This document shows positions 16,977 to 26,190 of a stretch of 64,000 nucleotides of DNA, one piece after another. The notes under the pieces were generated by a model. It did no database searches and was not told the origin of the DNA. It was given only the letters and a program-made list of their open reading frames with translations. The stretch's first letter is position 1. Each line of letters starts with the position of its first letter. The DNA comes from Pseudomaricurvus sp050633365 (GTDB lineage: Bacteria > Pseudomonadota > Gammaproteobacteria > Pseudomonadales > Cellvibrionaceae), in the NCBI GenBank assembly GCA_050633365.1, contig JBOEGJ010000003.1, positions 68,484-132,483 on the forward strand, in the 5' to 3' direction. Position numbers and translations under genes: made by a program.

Positions 16977-18551
16977 TCAGTGACGGAAGTGGCGCATGCC
17001 TGTAAATACCATCGCCATTCCGTGCTCATCGGCTGCGGCAATCACTTCTTCATCACGCATTGAGCCGCCGGGCTGAATCACTGCACTGATGCCAACTTTC
17101 GCCGCGTTATCGATACCGTCGCGGAAGGGGAAGAAGGCGTCGGATGCCATCACGGCACCTTTGATTTCTAGGTTGGCATGTTCGGCTTTAATCGCCGCGA
17201 TACGAGCTGAGTTAACGCGACTCATTTGGCCTGCGCCCACACCGATAGTACGACCATCTTTGGCATAAATGATGGCGTTAGACTTAACCATCTTGGCAAC
17301 TTTCCAGGCGAACAGTAGCTCGTCCATTTGCTCGTCCGAGGGTTGCGCTTTGGTCACAACTTTGAGCTCGTCTTTGCTGACCATGCCGTTGTCTTTTTCT
17401 TGAATCAACAAACCGCCATTAACGCGCTTGTAGTCGTAGCTGGTTGGACGCTCTGAGCCCCACTCGCCACAGGCAAGTAAGCGAACGTTTTTCTTGGCCG
17501 ATACGGCGGCGGCGGCGGCGTCGGACACGCTGGGTGCAATAATCACCTCAGAGAATTGTTTGTCGACGATCAGTTGTGCGGTTTCGGCGTCCAGCTCGCG
17601 GTTAAAGGCGATGATGCCACCAAAGGCAGATTCTGGATCGGTGGCGAAGGCCAACTCGTAAGCGGTCTTGATATCGGTGGCAACGGCAACACCACAAGGG
17701 TTGGCGTGCTTGACGATAACGCAGGCAGGCTCGTCGAACAGTTTAACGGTTTCGAGCGCGGCGTCGGTATCGGCGACGTTGTTGAACGACAGCTCTTTGC
17801 CTTGCAGTTGCTTGGCGGTTGAAACCGAAGCGTCTTGAGCATCTTCCTCAACGTAAAAAGCGGCTTTTTGATGCGGGTTCTCACCGTAACGCATGTCTTG
17901 CGTTTTTTGGTATTGAACGTTGTAAGTATTGGAAAAATCGCGAGTTTCGTTCTCCGTATTGCGGCGACCGAAGTGATTGGCGATCATGCCGTCATACTGA
18001 GCAGTGTGCTCAAACGCTTTAACCATCAAGTCGTAACGGGTTTCGTAATTGGTCGATCCGTTGTTGGCTTGCATCTCGGCAATGATGGCGTCGTAATCAG
18101 AGGCGTTGACCACAATATTGACGTCTTTGTGGTTTTTGGCGGCCGAACGAACCATGGTCGGACCGCCAATATCGATGTTCTCGATGGCGGTAGGAAGATC
18201 GCAATTAGGATCTGCCACAGTGCTCTTGAACGGGTAGAGATTGACCACAACCATGTCGATTGGCGTAATGCCGTGTTCGCTCATGACTGCATCGTCGGTT
18301 CCGCGACGGCCTAAGATTCCGCCGTGTACTTTCGGGTGAAGGGTCTTGACGCGACCGTCCATCATTTCAGGAAAGCCGGTGTAGTCGGAGACTTCAATAG
18401 CGGCAACGCCATTGTCTTTAAGCAGTCGGAAAGTACCGCCAGTTGACAGAATTTCTACGCCTTGAGCACTCAGTGCTTGGGCAAACTCTACAATGCCGGA
18501 TTTGTCAGAAACGCTGATGAGGGCGCGCTGGACTTTAACGAGTTGGGTCAT
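16977..18551 (-). CDS. purH: Bifunctional AICAR transformylase / IMP cyclohydrolase
   Basis: A 524-residue enzyme for the last two steps of IMP synthesis. The N-terminal cyclohydrolase (MGS-like) domain opens with RALISVSDKSGIVEFA and holds STGGT and DGRVKTLHPKVHGG. The C-terminal AICAR transformylase has the KHANPCGVA motif with the catalytic Lys-His pair, and ends AMVFTGMRHFRH. The start is placed at MTQLVK, matching the family; an ATG 15 codons upstream lacks similarity. It follows fis on the same strand, with a hairpin in the gap. The fis-purH-purD order is conserved in pseudomonads. Confidence 0.96.
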   Translation of the reverse strand: MTQLVKVQRALISVSDKSGIVEFAQALSAQGVEILSTGGTFRLLKDNGVAAIEVSDYTGFPEMMDGRVKTLHPKVHGGILGRRGTDDAVMSEHGITPIDMVVVNLYPFKSTVADPNCDLPTAIENIDIGGPTMVRSAAKNHKDVNIVVNASDYDAIIAEMQANNGSTNYETRYDLMVKAFEHTAQYDGMIANHFGRRNTENETRDFSNTYNVQYQKTQDMRYGENPHQKAAFYVEEDAQDASVSTAKQLQGKELSFNNVADTDAALETVKLFDEPACVIVKHANPCGVAVATDIKTAYELAFATDPESAFGGIIAFNRELDAETAQLIVDKQFSEVIIAPSVSDAAAAAVSAKKNVRLLACGEWGSERPTSYDYKRVNGGLLIQEKDNGMVSKDELKVVTKAQPSDEQMDELLFAWKVAKMVKSNAIIYAKDGRTIGVGAGQMSRVNSARIAAIKAEHANLEIKGAVMASDAFFPFRDGIDNAAKVGISAVIQPGGSMRDEEVIAAADEHGMAMVFTGMRHFRH

Positions 18552-18616
18552 GGATTGGTTCCGTATTTGACTGTGTATCAAAAAAGGCTGTTTCACTGAG
18601 GTATGCAGAGAAACGA

Positions 18617-18643
18617 AGAAGGGCGAGACCAGCTCACCCTTCT
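18617..18643 (-). terminator. Candidate terminator after fis
   Basis: A stem AGAAGGG-GAG/CTC-CCCTTCT with one mismatch and a 5-base loop lies between fis and purH. On the minus strand it is followed by TCGTTTC, a weak U tract, so termination may be partial. Confidence 0.5.
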
Positions 18644-18667
18644 AAAAACTTAAGTATAGCGGCTGAT

Positions 18668-18976
18668 TTATAGCAGGCCGTACTGCTTGAGTTTTTTGCG
18701 CAGAGTGCCGCGGTTCAAGCCAAGTACCTGGGCGGCTTTGGTTTGATTGTGGCGAGTGTACTTCATGACGATTTCAAGCATTGGAGCTTCAACTTCGGCC
18801 ATGACCAAGTCGTAGACGTCGCTGACCGGTTGCCCGTCCAAGTGTTTGAAGTAGTTATCCATAGCCTGCTCGACACAATCGCGCAGCGATTGGTTTTGAG
18901 TCGCTGGTGCTGGCTCGGTGATTGGGCTGGTCAGTTCGATTGGCGCATCGGCCATCAGCGTTTCAGCTGTGTTCAT
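18668..18976 (-). CDS. fis: DNA-binding protein Fis
   Basis: A 102-residue nucleoid-associated regulator. The C-terminal part is typical Fis: the dimer helices around SLRDCVEQAMDNYFKHLDG and LVMAEVEAPMLEIVM, and the helix-turn-helix NQTKAAQVLGLNRGTLRKKL. Fis bends AT-rich DNA, activates rRNA promoters and helps in inversion and replication control. The start overlaps the dusB stop by 4 bp (ATGA type), the conserved dusB-fis operon. Tandem stable-RNA-type promoters at the right end of this window are natural Fis targets. Confidence 0.95.
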   Translation of the reverse strand: MNTAETLMADAPIELTSPITEPAPATQNQSLRDCVEQAMDNYFKHLDGQPVSDVYDLVMAEVEAPMLEIVMKYTRHNQTKAAQVLGLNRGTLRKKLKQYGLL

Positions 18977-19962
18977 GCCGCTTTATCCTCTTTCGTTATC
19001 AGTTGTTCAAAGTAGTCTTGAACACTGTTTTGTTGCTCTTCAGCATTTTCTATTTGGTTAAAGGTCTTGCGAAATGGCTCACTGCCTGCGAGCGTTTTCA
19101 AGTACCACCCCACGTGTTTGCGGGCGATACGCAGTCCCATAAAATCGCCGTAAAAGCGATGTAGCTCACCGAGGTGAGTGCACAGAATGCTTTGAATCTC
19201 GGTCAGCGGCGCTGGCGCCAACTGCTCCCCCGTTTTCAAGAAATGATCAATTTCTCGAAAGATCCAAGGCCTTCCCTGTGCTGCACGGCCGATCATCACT
19301 GCTGCAGCGCCGGTATGATCCAGCACTTGCTTAGCTTTGATGGGGCCGTCAATGTCACCATTGGCGAACACGGGTATTTCTACTGCGTCGACAATGGCGG
19401 CGATTGTGTCGTATTCGGCATCTCCTTTGTAACCGCAGGCGCGTGTGCGTCCGTGTACGGCTAAGGCGGCAATGCCTGTGTCTTGTGCCATCTTGGCAAT
19501 GGTGATGCCATTGCGATGGTCTTGGTTCCAACCGGTGCGAATCTTAAGTGTGACCGGTACATCTACCGCTGACGTCACTGCGGCTAAGATGTCCGCCACT
19601 AGCGGTTCATCTTTTAGTAGCGCAGAACCCGCGGCCTTTTTACACACTTTCTTGGCTGGGCAACCCATATTGATGTCAACGATTTGAGCGCCGCGTTCAA
19701 CATTCATGCGCGCGGCATTGGCCATCATTTCTGGGTCGCCCCCGGCAATTTGAACGGATCTCGGTTCGGTTTCGCCAGCGTGATTGAGGCGCGTCTGAGA
19801 TTTACGGCTGTTCCATAGACGTGTGTCTGAGGTAACCATTTCAGACACCACCAAACCTGCGCCCAGATTGCGACAAAGTTGTCGAAATGGCTGATCGGTT
19901 ACTCCCGCCATGGGAGCCAGCACCACTTGGTTTTGAATGTGGTATGGACCGATTTGAAACAA
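18973..19962 (-). CDS. dusB: tRNA-dihydrouridine synthase B
   Basis: A 329-residue FMN enzyme that reduces uridine to dihydrouridine in tRNA, using NADPH. The FMN-binding LAPMAGVTDQPFR start, the DINMGCPAKKV motif with catalytic Cys101, the HGRTR loop and ANGDI and IGRAAQGRPWIF segments are present. It is the first gene of the dusB-fis operon, with fis overlapping its 3' end by 4 bp. In E. coli this promoter is strongly growth-phase and stringently controlled, and the candidate promoter here has the matching GC-rich discriminator. Confidence 0.95.
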   Translation of the reverse strand: MFQIGPYHIQNQVVLAPMAGVTDQPFRQLCRNLGAGLVVSEMVTSDTRLWNSRKSQTRLNHAGETEPRSVQIAGGDPEMMANAARMNVERGAQIVDINMGCPAKKVCKKAAGSALLKDEPLVADILAAVTSAVDVPVTLKIRTGWNQDHRNGITIAKMAQDTGIAALAVHGRTRACGYKGDAEYDTIAAIVDAVEIPVFANGDIDGPIKAKQVLDHTGAAAVMIGRAAQGRPWIFREIDHFLKTGEQLAPAPLTEIQSILCTHLGELHRFYGDFMGLRIARKHVGWYLKTLAGSEPFRKTFNQIENAEEQQNSVQDYFEQLITKEDKAA

Positions 19963-20090
19963 GTGTCACCCCAAGATTTGCCTGTGGAAACGCAGCGGTT
20001 TCCGTTCTTGCTAAGAGTTGCCTTTGTGCACAACTGCTGCCTCTGCGGACGCTTTTCAACGCTTGATCAAGGGTTCGCAAAAGGGGGGCT

Positions 20091-20119
20091 ATCATACCTG
20101 CGAACCCCCTCTTTTTAAA
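20091..20119 (-). promoter_or_regulatory. Candidate dusB-fis promoter with GC-rich discriminator
   Basis: On the minus strand TTTAAA (20114-20119), a 17-bp spacer and TATGAT (20091-20096) are followed at once by AGCCCCCC. A GC/C-rich discriminator next to a good -10 is the mark of ppGpp-repressed promoters such as E. coli dusB-fis. AT-rich DNA lies upstream. The leader to the dusB ATG is about 120 nt. Confidence 0.5.
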
Positions 20120-20219
20120 AGCACAAATTGCACAGATTGCTGAAAAAATAGGCGTTGACAGATCAAAAAAATGTCTTATACGCCAAGGGCCTAGGGGTAT
20201 TTTTGCCAAAAATAGGTCC

Positions 20220-20240
20220 AGAGCGCCAAAGTCGCGCTCT
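20220..20240 (-). terminator. Candidate hairpin terminator after the DUF3426 gene
   Basis: A perfect 7-bp stem AGAGCGC/GCGCTCT with a 7-base loop lies 30 bp past the DUF3426 stop codon. On the minus strand it is followed by GGACCTATTTTTGG, so the U run is slightly displaced. Confidence 0.5.
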
Positions 20241-20269
20241 GTGGGTGGTATAGGGTTCTTAGAGGGGGC

Positions 20270-21571
20270 TTAATCGAGCGGGATCAAGGCTTTGTAATTG
20301 ACCGCGTCAGCACCCGGATCGACGATCTCCAGCGAAATATGAACTGGCTGGCCCACGGGCATTTGCGTGACTCCGGCCATTTCACCGCCTAAATACTCAC
20401 TGGGGCTAAATCGACGATAGGCCAGTGACTTGCCCTGCAGGTTGCTGAAGGCCAAGGTGAAATCGGGAAAGGGCTGCTCGAAGTTGGCATTGTTGAGTAA
20501 AATACTGTCGATGATTAAGGCATGCTCAGCGCGCGGATGGCTTCTCACCACCAAGTTGTAGGCTTTTACTTTTTCTGGAGCGGCGAGGGATGGTAGTTGG
20601 CAGTTAATGAGAGGGCAAATCTGCGCGAAGCCGTCACGCCACGGCTGTTTGCGGCTGTACTCTTCGAAATTAAACCACAGGAACTGAGCGCCAAGTAATG
20701 CGATGGTCAATAGGCTCAAGCTTCCCCACATGAGTTGTTTAGGAAGGCGAGAGCCTTCTGGGTGCCATTCCATTTCGACCGGGGCAGGTGCAATACCTTG
20801 CAGCAGGGCGTCGTGATCGTCGGCCGCGCTGTTGTTCTGTTCGCCACCTTCGTCTTCGAATAATGCCGAGAGATCTTCTTCGGCGCTATGGCTCGTCTCG
20901 CTCGCTTGTTCCAGTGAGCGCTCGCCGGTGACATTAAAAATAGGCTCTTTACGGGCTGAAGTAGGTTCGTCAAATTCACCTTCTAAATCACTGTCGCTGA
21001 GAGCATCGAAGCTACCCGTTGTGCTGCGATGATATTCATGATCCTCCTCATCAAGGTCGTGAACTGTCTCATGGATCTGTGGAGCCTCGCTTTCGGAGGC
21101 GCCTTCGCTGGCATTCTGGCTGTGACTCGTACTCTCTTCTTCGTCGATTTCATCCAATAGGTTAACGGCCCAGGATTCATCGGTGTGGTCGCTGTCGGAG
21201 GTGTCGTTGACTTTAATCTCTCGATCAAACAGGGAGCCTTTGCTTTCACCGAAACTACCCTGTTGTAGGAAGTCTTCGCTGAGCTCGCCCAGCGCGACAT
21301 TCTGGGTGTCTTCGATCTTATCCATATCGTCGGATATGAGGGCGTCGTCGCTAAAGTCATCGAGTTCGGGAATGCTTGGCTCAGAGTCAGGGCTCGGACC
21401 TACCGATGCAGTCTCATCCGTCCCATCTTCCTCCTCGAGCAAATGATCCAAGGCGCGAAAAATCTGCAGGCACGAGCCACAGCGCACGGCGCCTTTGGCG
21501 GTCTGCAATTGATCATCAGTGATTCGAAAAGAGGTGCTGCAATGGGGGCAGCATGTGACCCTGTCTGCCAT
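20270..21571 (-). CDS. MJ0042-type zinc-ribbon protein with C-terminal DUF3426
   Basis: A 433-residue protein. The N-terminal zinc ribbon has CPHC at about residue 8 and CGSC about 24 residues later, the MJ0042 type. A long acidic, serine-rich linker (about 45-270) follows, then one TM helix (about 284-303: MWGSLSLLTIALLGAQFLWF), and a C-terminal DUF3426 domain on the far side of the membrane. The function is unknown in all species. The family is fixed beside prmA and dusB in pseudomonads, as here. The start at MADRV has AGGGA upstream; an ATG four codons earlier has no room for a ribosome-binding site. Confidence 0.85.
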   Translation of the reverse strand: MADRVTCCPHCSTSFRITDDQLQTAKGAVRCGSCLQIFRALDHLLEEEDGTDETASVGPSPDSEPSIPELDDFSDDALISDDMDKIEDTQNVALGELSEDFLQQGSFGESKGSLFDREIKVNDTSDSDHTDESWAVNLLDEIDEEESTSHSQNASEGASESEAPQIHETVHDLDEEDHEYHRSTTGSFDALSDSDLEGEFDEPTSARKEPIFNVTGERSLEQASETSHSAEEDLSALFEDEGGEQNNSAADDHDALLQGIAPAPVEMEWHPEGSRLPKQLMWGSLSLLTIALLGAQFLWFNFEEYSRKQPWRDGFAQICPLINCQLPSLAAPEKVKAYNLVVRSHPRAEHALIIDSILLNNANFEQPFPDFTLAFSNLQGKSLAYRRFSPSEYLGGEMAGVTQMPVGQPVHISLEIVDPGADAVNYKALIPLD

Positions 21572-21722
21572 GCGTATCGTCATTCCCTGGAAGTCGTTAA
21601 ACACGGCAGAGTGTAGTCGTTCCGCCGTGTCGGGTAAATGGTTGTGTCTCGGTGGTGAGAGAAAGTTATGTTTGTGCCACGTTTTTACGGCGGCTGAGGT
21701 GGTGCCTCTTATTCGTCAAGCA

Positions 21723-22610
21723 CTAGCCAAGCCGTTTAGTGGCCGTGAGGCAGACCCACTCTTGCTGCTGGCGGATGGGGTCGAAATCAAACCAAGGCCG
21801 ATAGGCCTCCATAACCGCTTCGGCTTGAATGAGCAAAATACCTGACAAGCACAGCTTGCCTCCGGGCTTGGTCAGTTGGTTTAGGTTGGGGGCGAGTTCG
21901 GCCAGTGGTCCGGCGAGAATATTGGCGAGGGTAATGTCGACTTGGATGTCGGGGCACTGCTCGGGTAAATAGACGGGAAAGCGCTCGTGCTCAATGGCGT
22001 TACGATCGGCGTTGTCCTGTGTGGCAATGAGTGCTTGTGGATCAATATCGGTGCCGACAGCAGTGCCGCCGCCGAGCAGTAATGAGGCAATGCCCAAGAT
22101 GCCTGAGCCGCAGCCGTAATCGACAAAGCTCTGTCCTTCAAAGGGCGCTTGTTCTGCCAGCCATTGCAAGCACATAAAGGTCGTGGGGTGTGTGCCTGTT
22201 CCAAACGCCAAGCCCGGGTCTAACAGTAAGTTGGTGGCGTTCGGGTTGGGGGCGTCTTTCCAGCTGGGGCAAATCCACAGGTCGCCACCGCAGTGAATGG
22301 GATGATAGTTGTTCATCCATTCGCGTTCCCAGTCTTTGTCTTCGAGCAATTCCCAGCGGCAGTTGGGCAGTGGGCGGCCAAGGGCTTGGCCAGCGGCGAA
22401 ATTAACCAAGTCGGTATCGACTTCGGCGTCGAATAGTGCGCTGATCAAGGTGGCGTCCCACAATGGAGTTTCACCCAGTGCCGGTTCGAGAATCGGCTGA
22501 TCGGCGTTGTCTTGAAGAGTGACGGATACTGCGCCGGCGGCCAGTAGTGCATCCTCGATGTCTGAGGCGTGACTGCGATCGGTGTTGACGCGGACTTGTA
22601 ACCAGGGCAT
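21723..22610 (-). CDS. prmA: Ribosomal protein L11 methyltransferase
   Basis: A 295-residue SAM-dependent enzyme that trimethylates ribosomal protein L11. The N-terminal substrate-recognition domain starts MPWLQVRVNTDRSHASDIED. The catalytic domain has LLLDPGLAFGTGTHPTT, the SAM-binding VDYGCGSGILGIA glycine loop, DIDPQAL, and the NILAGPL catalytic motif. Length is normal. It lies upstream of the DUF3426 gene on the same strand (151-bp gap) and downstream of dxs, in the same direction. Confidence 0.95.
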   Translation of the reverse strand: MPWLQVRVNTDRSHASDIEDALLAAGAVSVTLQDNADQPILEPALGETPLWDATLISALFDAEVDTDLVNFAAGQALGRPLPNCRWELLEDKDWEREWMNNYHPIHCGGDLWICPSWKDAPNPNATNLLLDPGLAFGTGTHPTTFMCLQWLAEQAPFEGQSFVDYGCGSGILGIASLLLGGGTAVGTDIDPQALIATQDNADRNAIEHERFPVYLPEQCPDIQVDITLANILAGPLAELAPNLNQLTKPGGKLCLSGILLIQAEAVMEAYRPWFDFDPIRQQQEWVCLTATKRLG

Positions 22611-22720
22611 TAGTATTTTGCCTTTGCTGTTTGCGAATAGGGTTCACGGGGTTTCATGTGGTTGGCGCTGTCAATTGACCATAGCGCCTTTGCTGAGAAC
22701 CCACGGGAAAGAAATCGATC

Positions 22721-24628
22721 TTATGAGTGGTTAGAGGCTTTGGCTTGCGGTGTTAGACGCTTTTCGATGCGTGCCACTATAGCGTCGGCGTGTAAGCCCG
22801 CGTCGCGCAATAAATCCGCATGGTTGCCGTGGTCGATAAAAGTATCGGGCAAGCCCAAGGGCAGTAGCGGTGTGGTGATGTCTCGTGCGGCGAGCAGCTC
22901 CATTACGCCGGTGCCAGCACCGCCAGCGATACAGTTTTCTTCCAGTGTGACCAATAGCTCGTGAGTCGTGGCCAAATTATCGATGAGCTCGGCGTCTAAG
23001 GGTTTGACAAAGCGCATGTCGCACACGGTTGCATTTAGGGCATTTGCTGCTGCCATGGCTTCTGGCAGCAGGGTGCCGAAGTTCAAAATAGCGACACCTT
23101 GCCCTTGGCGCTTGGTGACTCCTTTACCGATGGGTAGGGTGTCTAATGCGGGCTCAATATCGACACCAGGGCCTGTGCCCCGTGGATAGCGAACAGCGCT
23201 GGGGCCTTCAAATTGATAGGCAGTACTGAGCAGTTGCCGGCACTCGTTTTCGTCACTGGGGGCTGCGATCACCATGTTGGGAATACAGCGCAAAAAGCTC
23301 AAGTCAAAACTGCCGGCATGGGTGGGGCCGTCTTCCCCGACAAGTCCGGCTCGATCGATGGCAAAAGTGACGTCTAAATCCTGAATGGCAACGTCGTGAA
23401 TCAGTTGATCGTAGGCTCGCTGTAAAAAGGTCGAATAAATTGCGACTACCGGTTTTTGGCCTTCGCAGGCAAGGCCCGCGGCTAAGGTTACGGCATGTTG
23501 CTCGGCAATGGCCACATCGTGAAAACGATCGGCAAAGCGCTCGGCAAAATCAACCATGCCCGACCCTTCGCACATGGCTGGCGTGATGGCGACTAACTTC
23601 TCGTCGGCATCGGCCATGTCGCAGAGCCAGTCACCAAAGATTGTTTGGTACTTTTTCTTTTTGGGTTTTTTGGGCTGGGAGTCTTGTACTTTGGGTTTTG
23701 GCTCAATTTTGTTGAGCGCGTGATAACCCACAGGATCGGCTTCCGCTGGCCCAAACCCCTTGCCTTTTTGGGTAATGATATGCAGCAATTTAGGGCCGGG
23801 AAGGCTGCGTAAATTACTGAGATCGTGAGTCAATCGTTCTAGATCGTGGCCGTCGATAGGGCCGATGTAGTAGAAACCGAGCTCTTCAAACAAGGTGCCG
23901 GGGGACACCATGCCTTTCATGTGTTCTTCGGTCTTGCGGGCCAGCTCCCAAGCCTGTGGGATTTTAGATAGGACTTTTTTACTGCCTTCGCGAAAGTTGG
24001 TGTAGAGCTTACTGGCCCAGACTTTCGAGAAATAATTCGCGAGACCACCGACATTGCGCGAAATCGACATGTTGTTGTCGTTGAGGACCACTAGCATATC
24101 GGTTTCGGTGTGCGCGGCGTGATTGAGAGCCTCAAAGGCCATGCCGGCGGTCATGGCACCATCGCCGATGACGGCAACATTCTTGCGCCCACTTTCGTCC
24201 ATTTCTGCACCCAAGGCCATCCCGAGAGCCGCGCTGATAGAGGTGCTCGAGTGACCAACGCCAAAGGTATCGAATTCACTTTCGGCGCGTTTAGGAAACC
24301 CTGAAAGCCCATCTTGTTGACGCATAGAGAGCATTTGTTCGCGTCGGCCCGTCAAAATTTTATGGGGGTAGGTTTGATGGCCTACATCCCATACCAAGCG
24401 ATCTTCTGGCGTGTTATAGCAGTAGTGCAGGGCAATGGTCAGCTCGACTACGCCCAAGCCTGCGCCAAAGTGCCCGCCGGTTTGGCCAACGCTGTAAAGC
24501 ATGAACTCTCGCAACTGCTGGGCCAGTTCGGGCAGCTGTTTTTCGTCCAATTGACGTAAGTCTGAGGGCGAATTGACCTGATCGAGAAGTGGGGTCAGAG
24601 GACGAGAAAGTGGGATTTCTTCAAACAT
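22721..24628 (-). CDS. dxs: 1-deoxy-D-xylulose-5-phosphate synthase
   Basis: A 635-residue thiamine-diphosphate enzyme that condenses pyruvate and glyceraldehyde 3-phosphate, the first step of the MEP isoprenoid pathway. The GHQTYPHKILTGRR and GVGHSSTSISAALGMA segments, the cofactor-binding GDGAMTAGMAFEALNHA (GDG...N motif), and DRAGLVGEDGPTHAG in the pyrimidine domain are complete. A lysine-rich stretch (QPKKPKKKKYQ) lies in the interdomain linker. It follows ispA by 168 bp on the same strand; the xseB-ispA-dxs order is standard. Confidence 0.96.
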   Translation of the reverse strand: MFEEIPLSRPLTPLLDQVNSPSDLRQLDEKQLPELAQQLREFMLYSVGQTGGHFGAGLGVVELTIALHYCYNTPEDRLVWDVGHQTYPHKILTGRREQMLSMRQQDGLSGFPKRAESEFDTFGVGHSSTSISAALGMALGAEMDESGRKNVAVIGDGAMTAGMAFEALNHAAHTETDMLVVLNDNNMSISRNVGGLANYFSKVWASKLYTNFREGSKKVLSKIPQAWELARKTEEHMKGMVSPGTLFEELGFYYIGPIDGHDLERLTHDLSNLRSLPGPKLLHIITQKGKGFGPAEADPVGYHALNKIEPKPKVQDSQPKKPKKKKYQTIFGDWLCDMADADEKLVAITPAMCEGSGMVDFAERFADRFHDVAIAEQHAVTLAAGLACEGQKPVVAIYSTFLQRAYDQLIHDVAIQDLDVTFAIDRAGLVGEDGPTHAGSFDLSFLRCIPNMVIAAPSDENECRQLLSTAYQFEGPSAVRYPRGTGPGVDIEPALDTLPIGKGVTKRQGQGVAILNFGTLLPEAMAAANALNATVCDMRFVKPLDAELIDNLATTHELLVTLEENCIAGGAGTGVMELLAARDITTPLLPLGLPDTFIDHGNHADLLRDAGLHADAIVARIEKRLTPQAKASNHS

Positions 24629-24796
24629 GCGGGCCGTTGCTGGTTGGTGACTGCGAAAACAGCAATTTTAGGGGGATAGTGGCCGATTGCATAGCTTTAT
24701 TACGGATTTATGAGTCAATGGCTCGATTGCTTAGCAAATGCTCTCTCGCTCGGGCTTACCTTGTGTCTGTGAGTTACCGACGGTGTTGGCACTCAC

Positions 24797-25687
24797 TTAC
24801 TTTTTGCGTTCGACGATGTAAGCCGACAGCGCTCGCAAGATATCCGCTCGCGGGTCAAAGTCCGACAGCGCTGCCAGAGCATTTTGATGCAATTGTTGGG
24901 CTTTTTCTCTCGCGCCATCAAGCCCCAATAAAGAGACATAAGTGGGTTTATTGAGGGCGATGTCGGCTCCTTGCTGCTTACCCAAAGTTTCGGTATCGGC
25001 GGTGACATCAAGAATGTCGTCTTGCACTTGAAATGCCAGCCCAATGGCATCGGCGTAGAGGCTCAAAGACCGCAGTTGGGCGGGGGTGACGACGCCGCTG
25101 GCCAGCGCGCCCATGCGCACGCTGGCGCGAATTAACGCGCCTGTTTTTAGTGAGTGCATACGCTGCAGCTCAGCTAGGGACGGCTGTTGATTGATACTGG
25201 CGAGATCGATAGCTTGGCCGCCTACCATTCCTTGAGCACCGGAAGCCTGCCCAAGTTCACGGATAAGCCCTAGACGGACACTGTCGTTTATATGAGGTGC
25301 GTTGGACAAGACATCAAAGGCCAAGGCTTGGAGTGCATCCCCAGCAAGGATCGCTGTCGCTTCGTTAAAAGCGATATGACAGGTGGGCTGACCACGACGG
25401 AGGTCGTCGTCGTCCATCGCCGGTAGATCGTCGTGAATTAGGCTGTAAGCGTGTATGGCCTCAACCGCGCAGCCGACACTGTCGGTGGCCTCAGTTAACT
25501 CTGATATTGCACAGGCACTGGCGTAGGCTAGCACCGGACGAATCCGCTTGCCTCCGCTGAGCAAGCTATAGCGCATGGCGGCGAGCAATTGCGGATCGCT
25601 GCCGTCTAGCTGTTCGAGGGAGTTGGCAAGTACTTTATCGATGCGCTCTTGGCCATCGTCTAAAAAGCGGTGTAACGCTTGGCTCAT
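24797..25687 (-). CDS. ispA: (2E,6E)-farnesyl diphosphate synthase
   Basis: A 296-residue trans-prenyltransferase that builds farnesyl diphosphate from DMAPP/GPP and IPP, supplying quinone and undecaprenyl synthesis. The first aspartate-rich motif is in LIHDDLPAMDDDDLRRG, and the second is DDILD in QVQDDILDVT. GGKRIRP near residue 45 binds IPP. The start overlaps the xseB stop by 4 bp. Length and neighbours identify IspA rather than the longer-chain octaprenyl enzyme. Confidence 0.95.
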   Translation of the reverse strand: MSQALHRFLDDGQERIDKVLANSLEQLDGSDPQLLAAMRYSLLSGGKRIRPVLAYASACAISELTEATDSVGCAVEAIHAYSLIHDDLPAMDDDDLRRGQPTCHIAFNEATAILAGDALQALAFDVLSNAPHINDSVRLGLIRELGQASGAQGMVGGQAIDLASINQQPSLAELQRMHSLKTGALIRASVRMGALASGVVTPAQLRSLSLYADAIGLAFQVQDDILDVTADTETLGKQQGADIALNKPTYVSLLGLDGAREKAQQLHQNALAALSDFDPRADILRALSAYIVERKK

Positions 25688-25923
25688 AGCGTATCGTCGT
25701 TAAAAGGTTGTGCCACCAGCTGTCCTTGCTGTTCCAACAATACCTCGACTTTTTGCTCGGCTTCCGACAGCCGAGATTGGCACTCACGGGTCAGTTGAAT
25801 GCCGTTTTCAAAGGCTTTAAGTGATTGTTCAAGGCTTAAATCACCTTTTTCCATCTCGGTCACAAGGGCTTCGAGCTGTTGCAACGACTGTTCGAAATCG
25901 ACGGCTTTTTTCTTGGCGGCCAC
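25684..25923 (-). CDS. xseB: Exodeoxyribonuclease VII small subunit
   Basis: A 79-residue, mostly helical small subunit of exonuclease VII, which degrades single-stranded DNA to short oligonucleotides. The central FEQSLQQLEALVTEMEKGDL and SLEQSLKAFENGIQLTREC segments are the family signature. It overlaps ispA by 4 bp and is upstream of it. The large subunit xseA is not in the window, as is common. Confidence 0.93.
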   Translation of the reverse strand: MAAKKKAVDFEQSLQQLEALVTEMEKGDLSLEQSLKAFENGIQLTRECQSRLSEAEQKVEVLLEQQGQLVAQPFNDDTL

Positions 25924-26190
25924 GGGCTACTCTCTCGGTTGTATCAACAGGCCGCAACACTACAGAAGCGGGCAATCTAGGTCAATCTGAGACGCTCTTC
26001 GAGCGACATCAGAAGGGCCTGCTAAACTTTTTATGGCGCTATCTCTCCTCTCTGCTCGACAAACGCAAGTTTGGGGTGGGGATTTTTGGGACTTGGCCGA
26101 TAACCGATACAACTGTATTTCAATCGAGGCCGCTGGCTTAAGTTAAGTCTGCGATTTTCGACGATAACATCCGTTGCAAAGGAGTTAGAA

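Noticed and set aside
26096..26103. GCCGATAA, a perfect sigma28 -10 box upstream of pomA
   Set aside because: No sigma28 -35 (TAAAGTTT-like) at the right distance was found, so the match alone is not enough.
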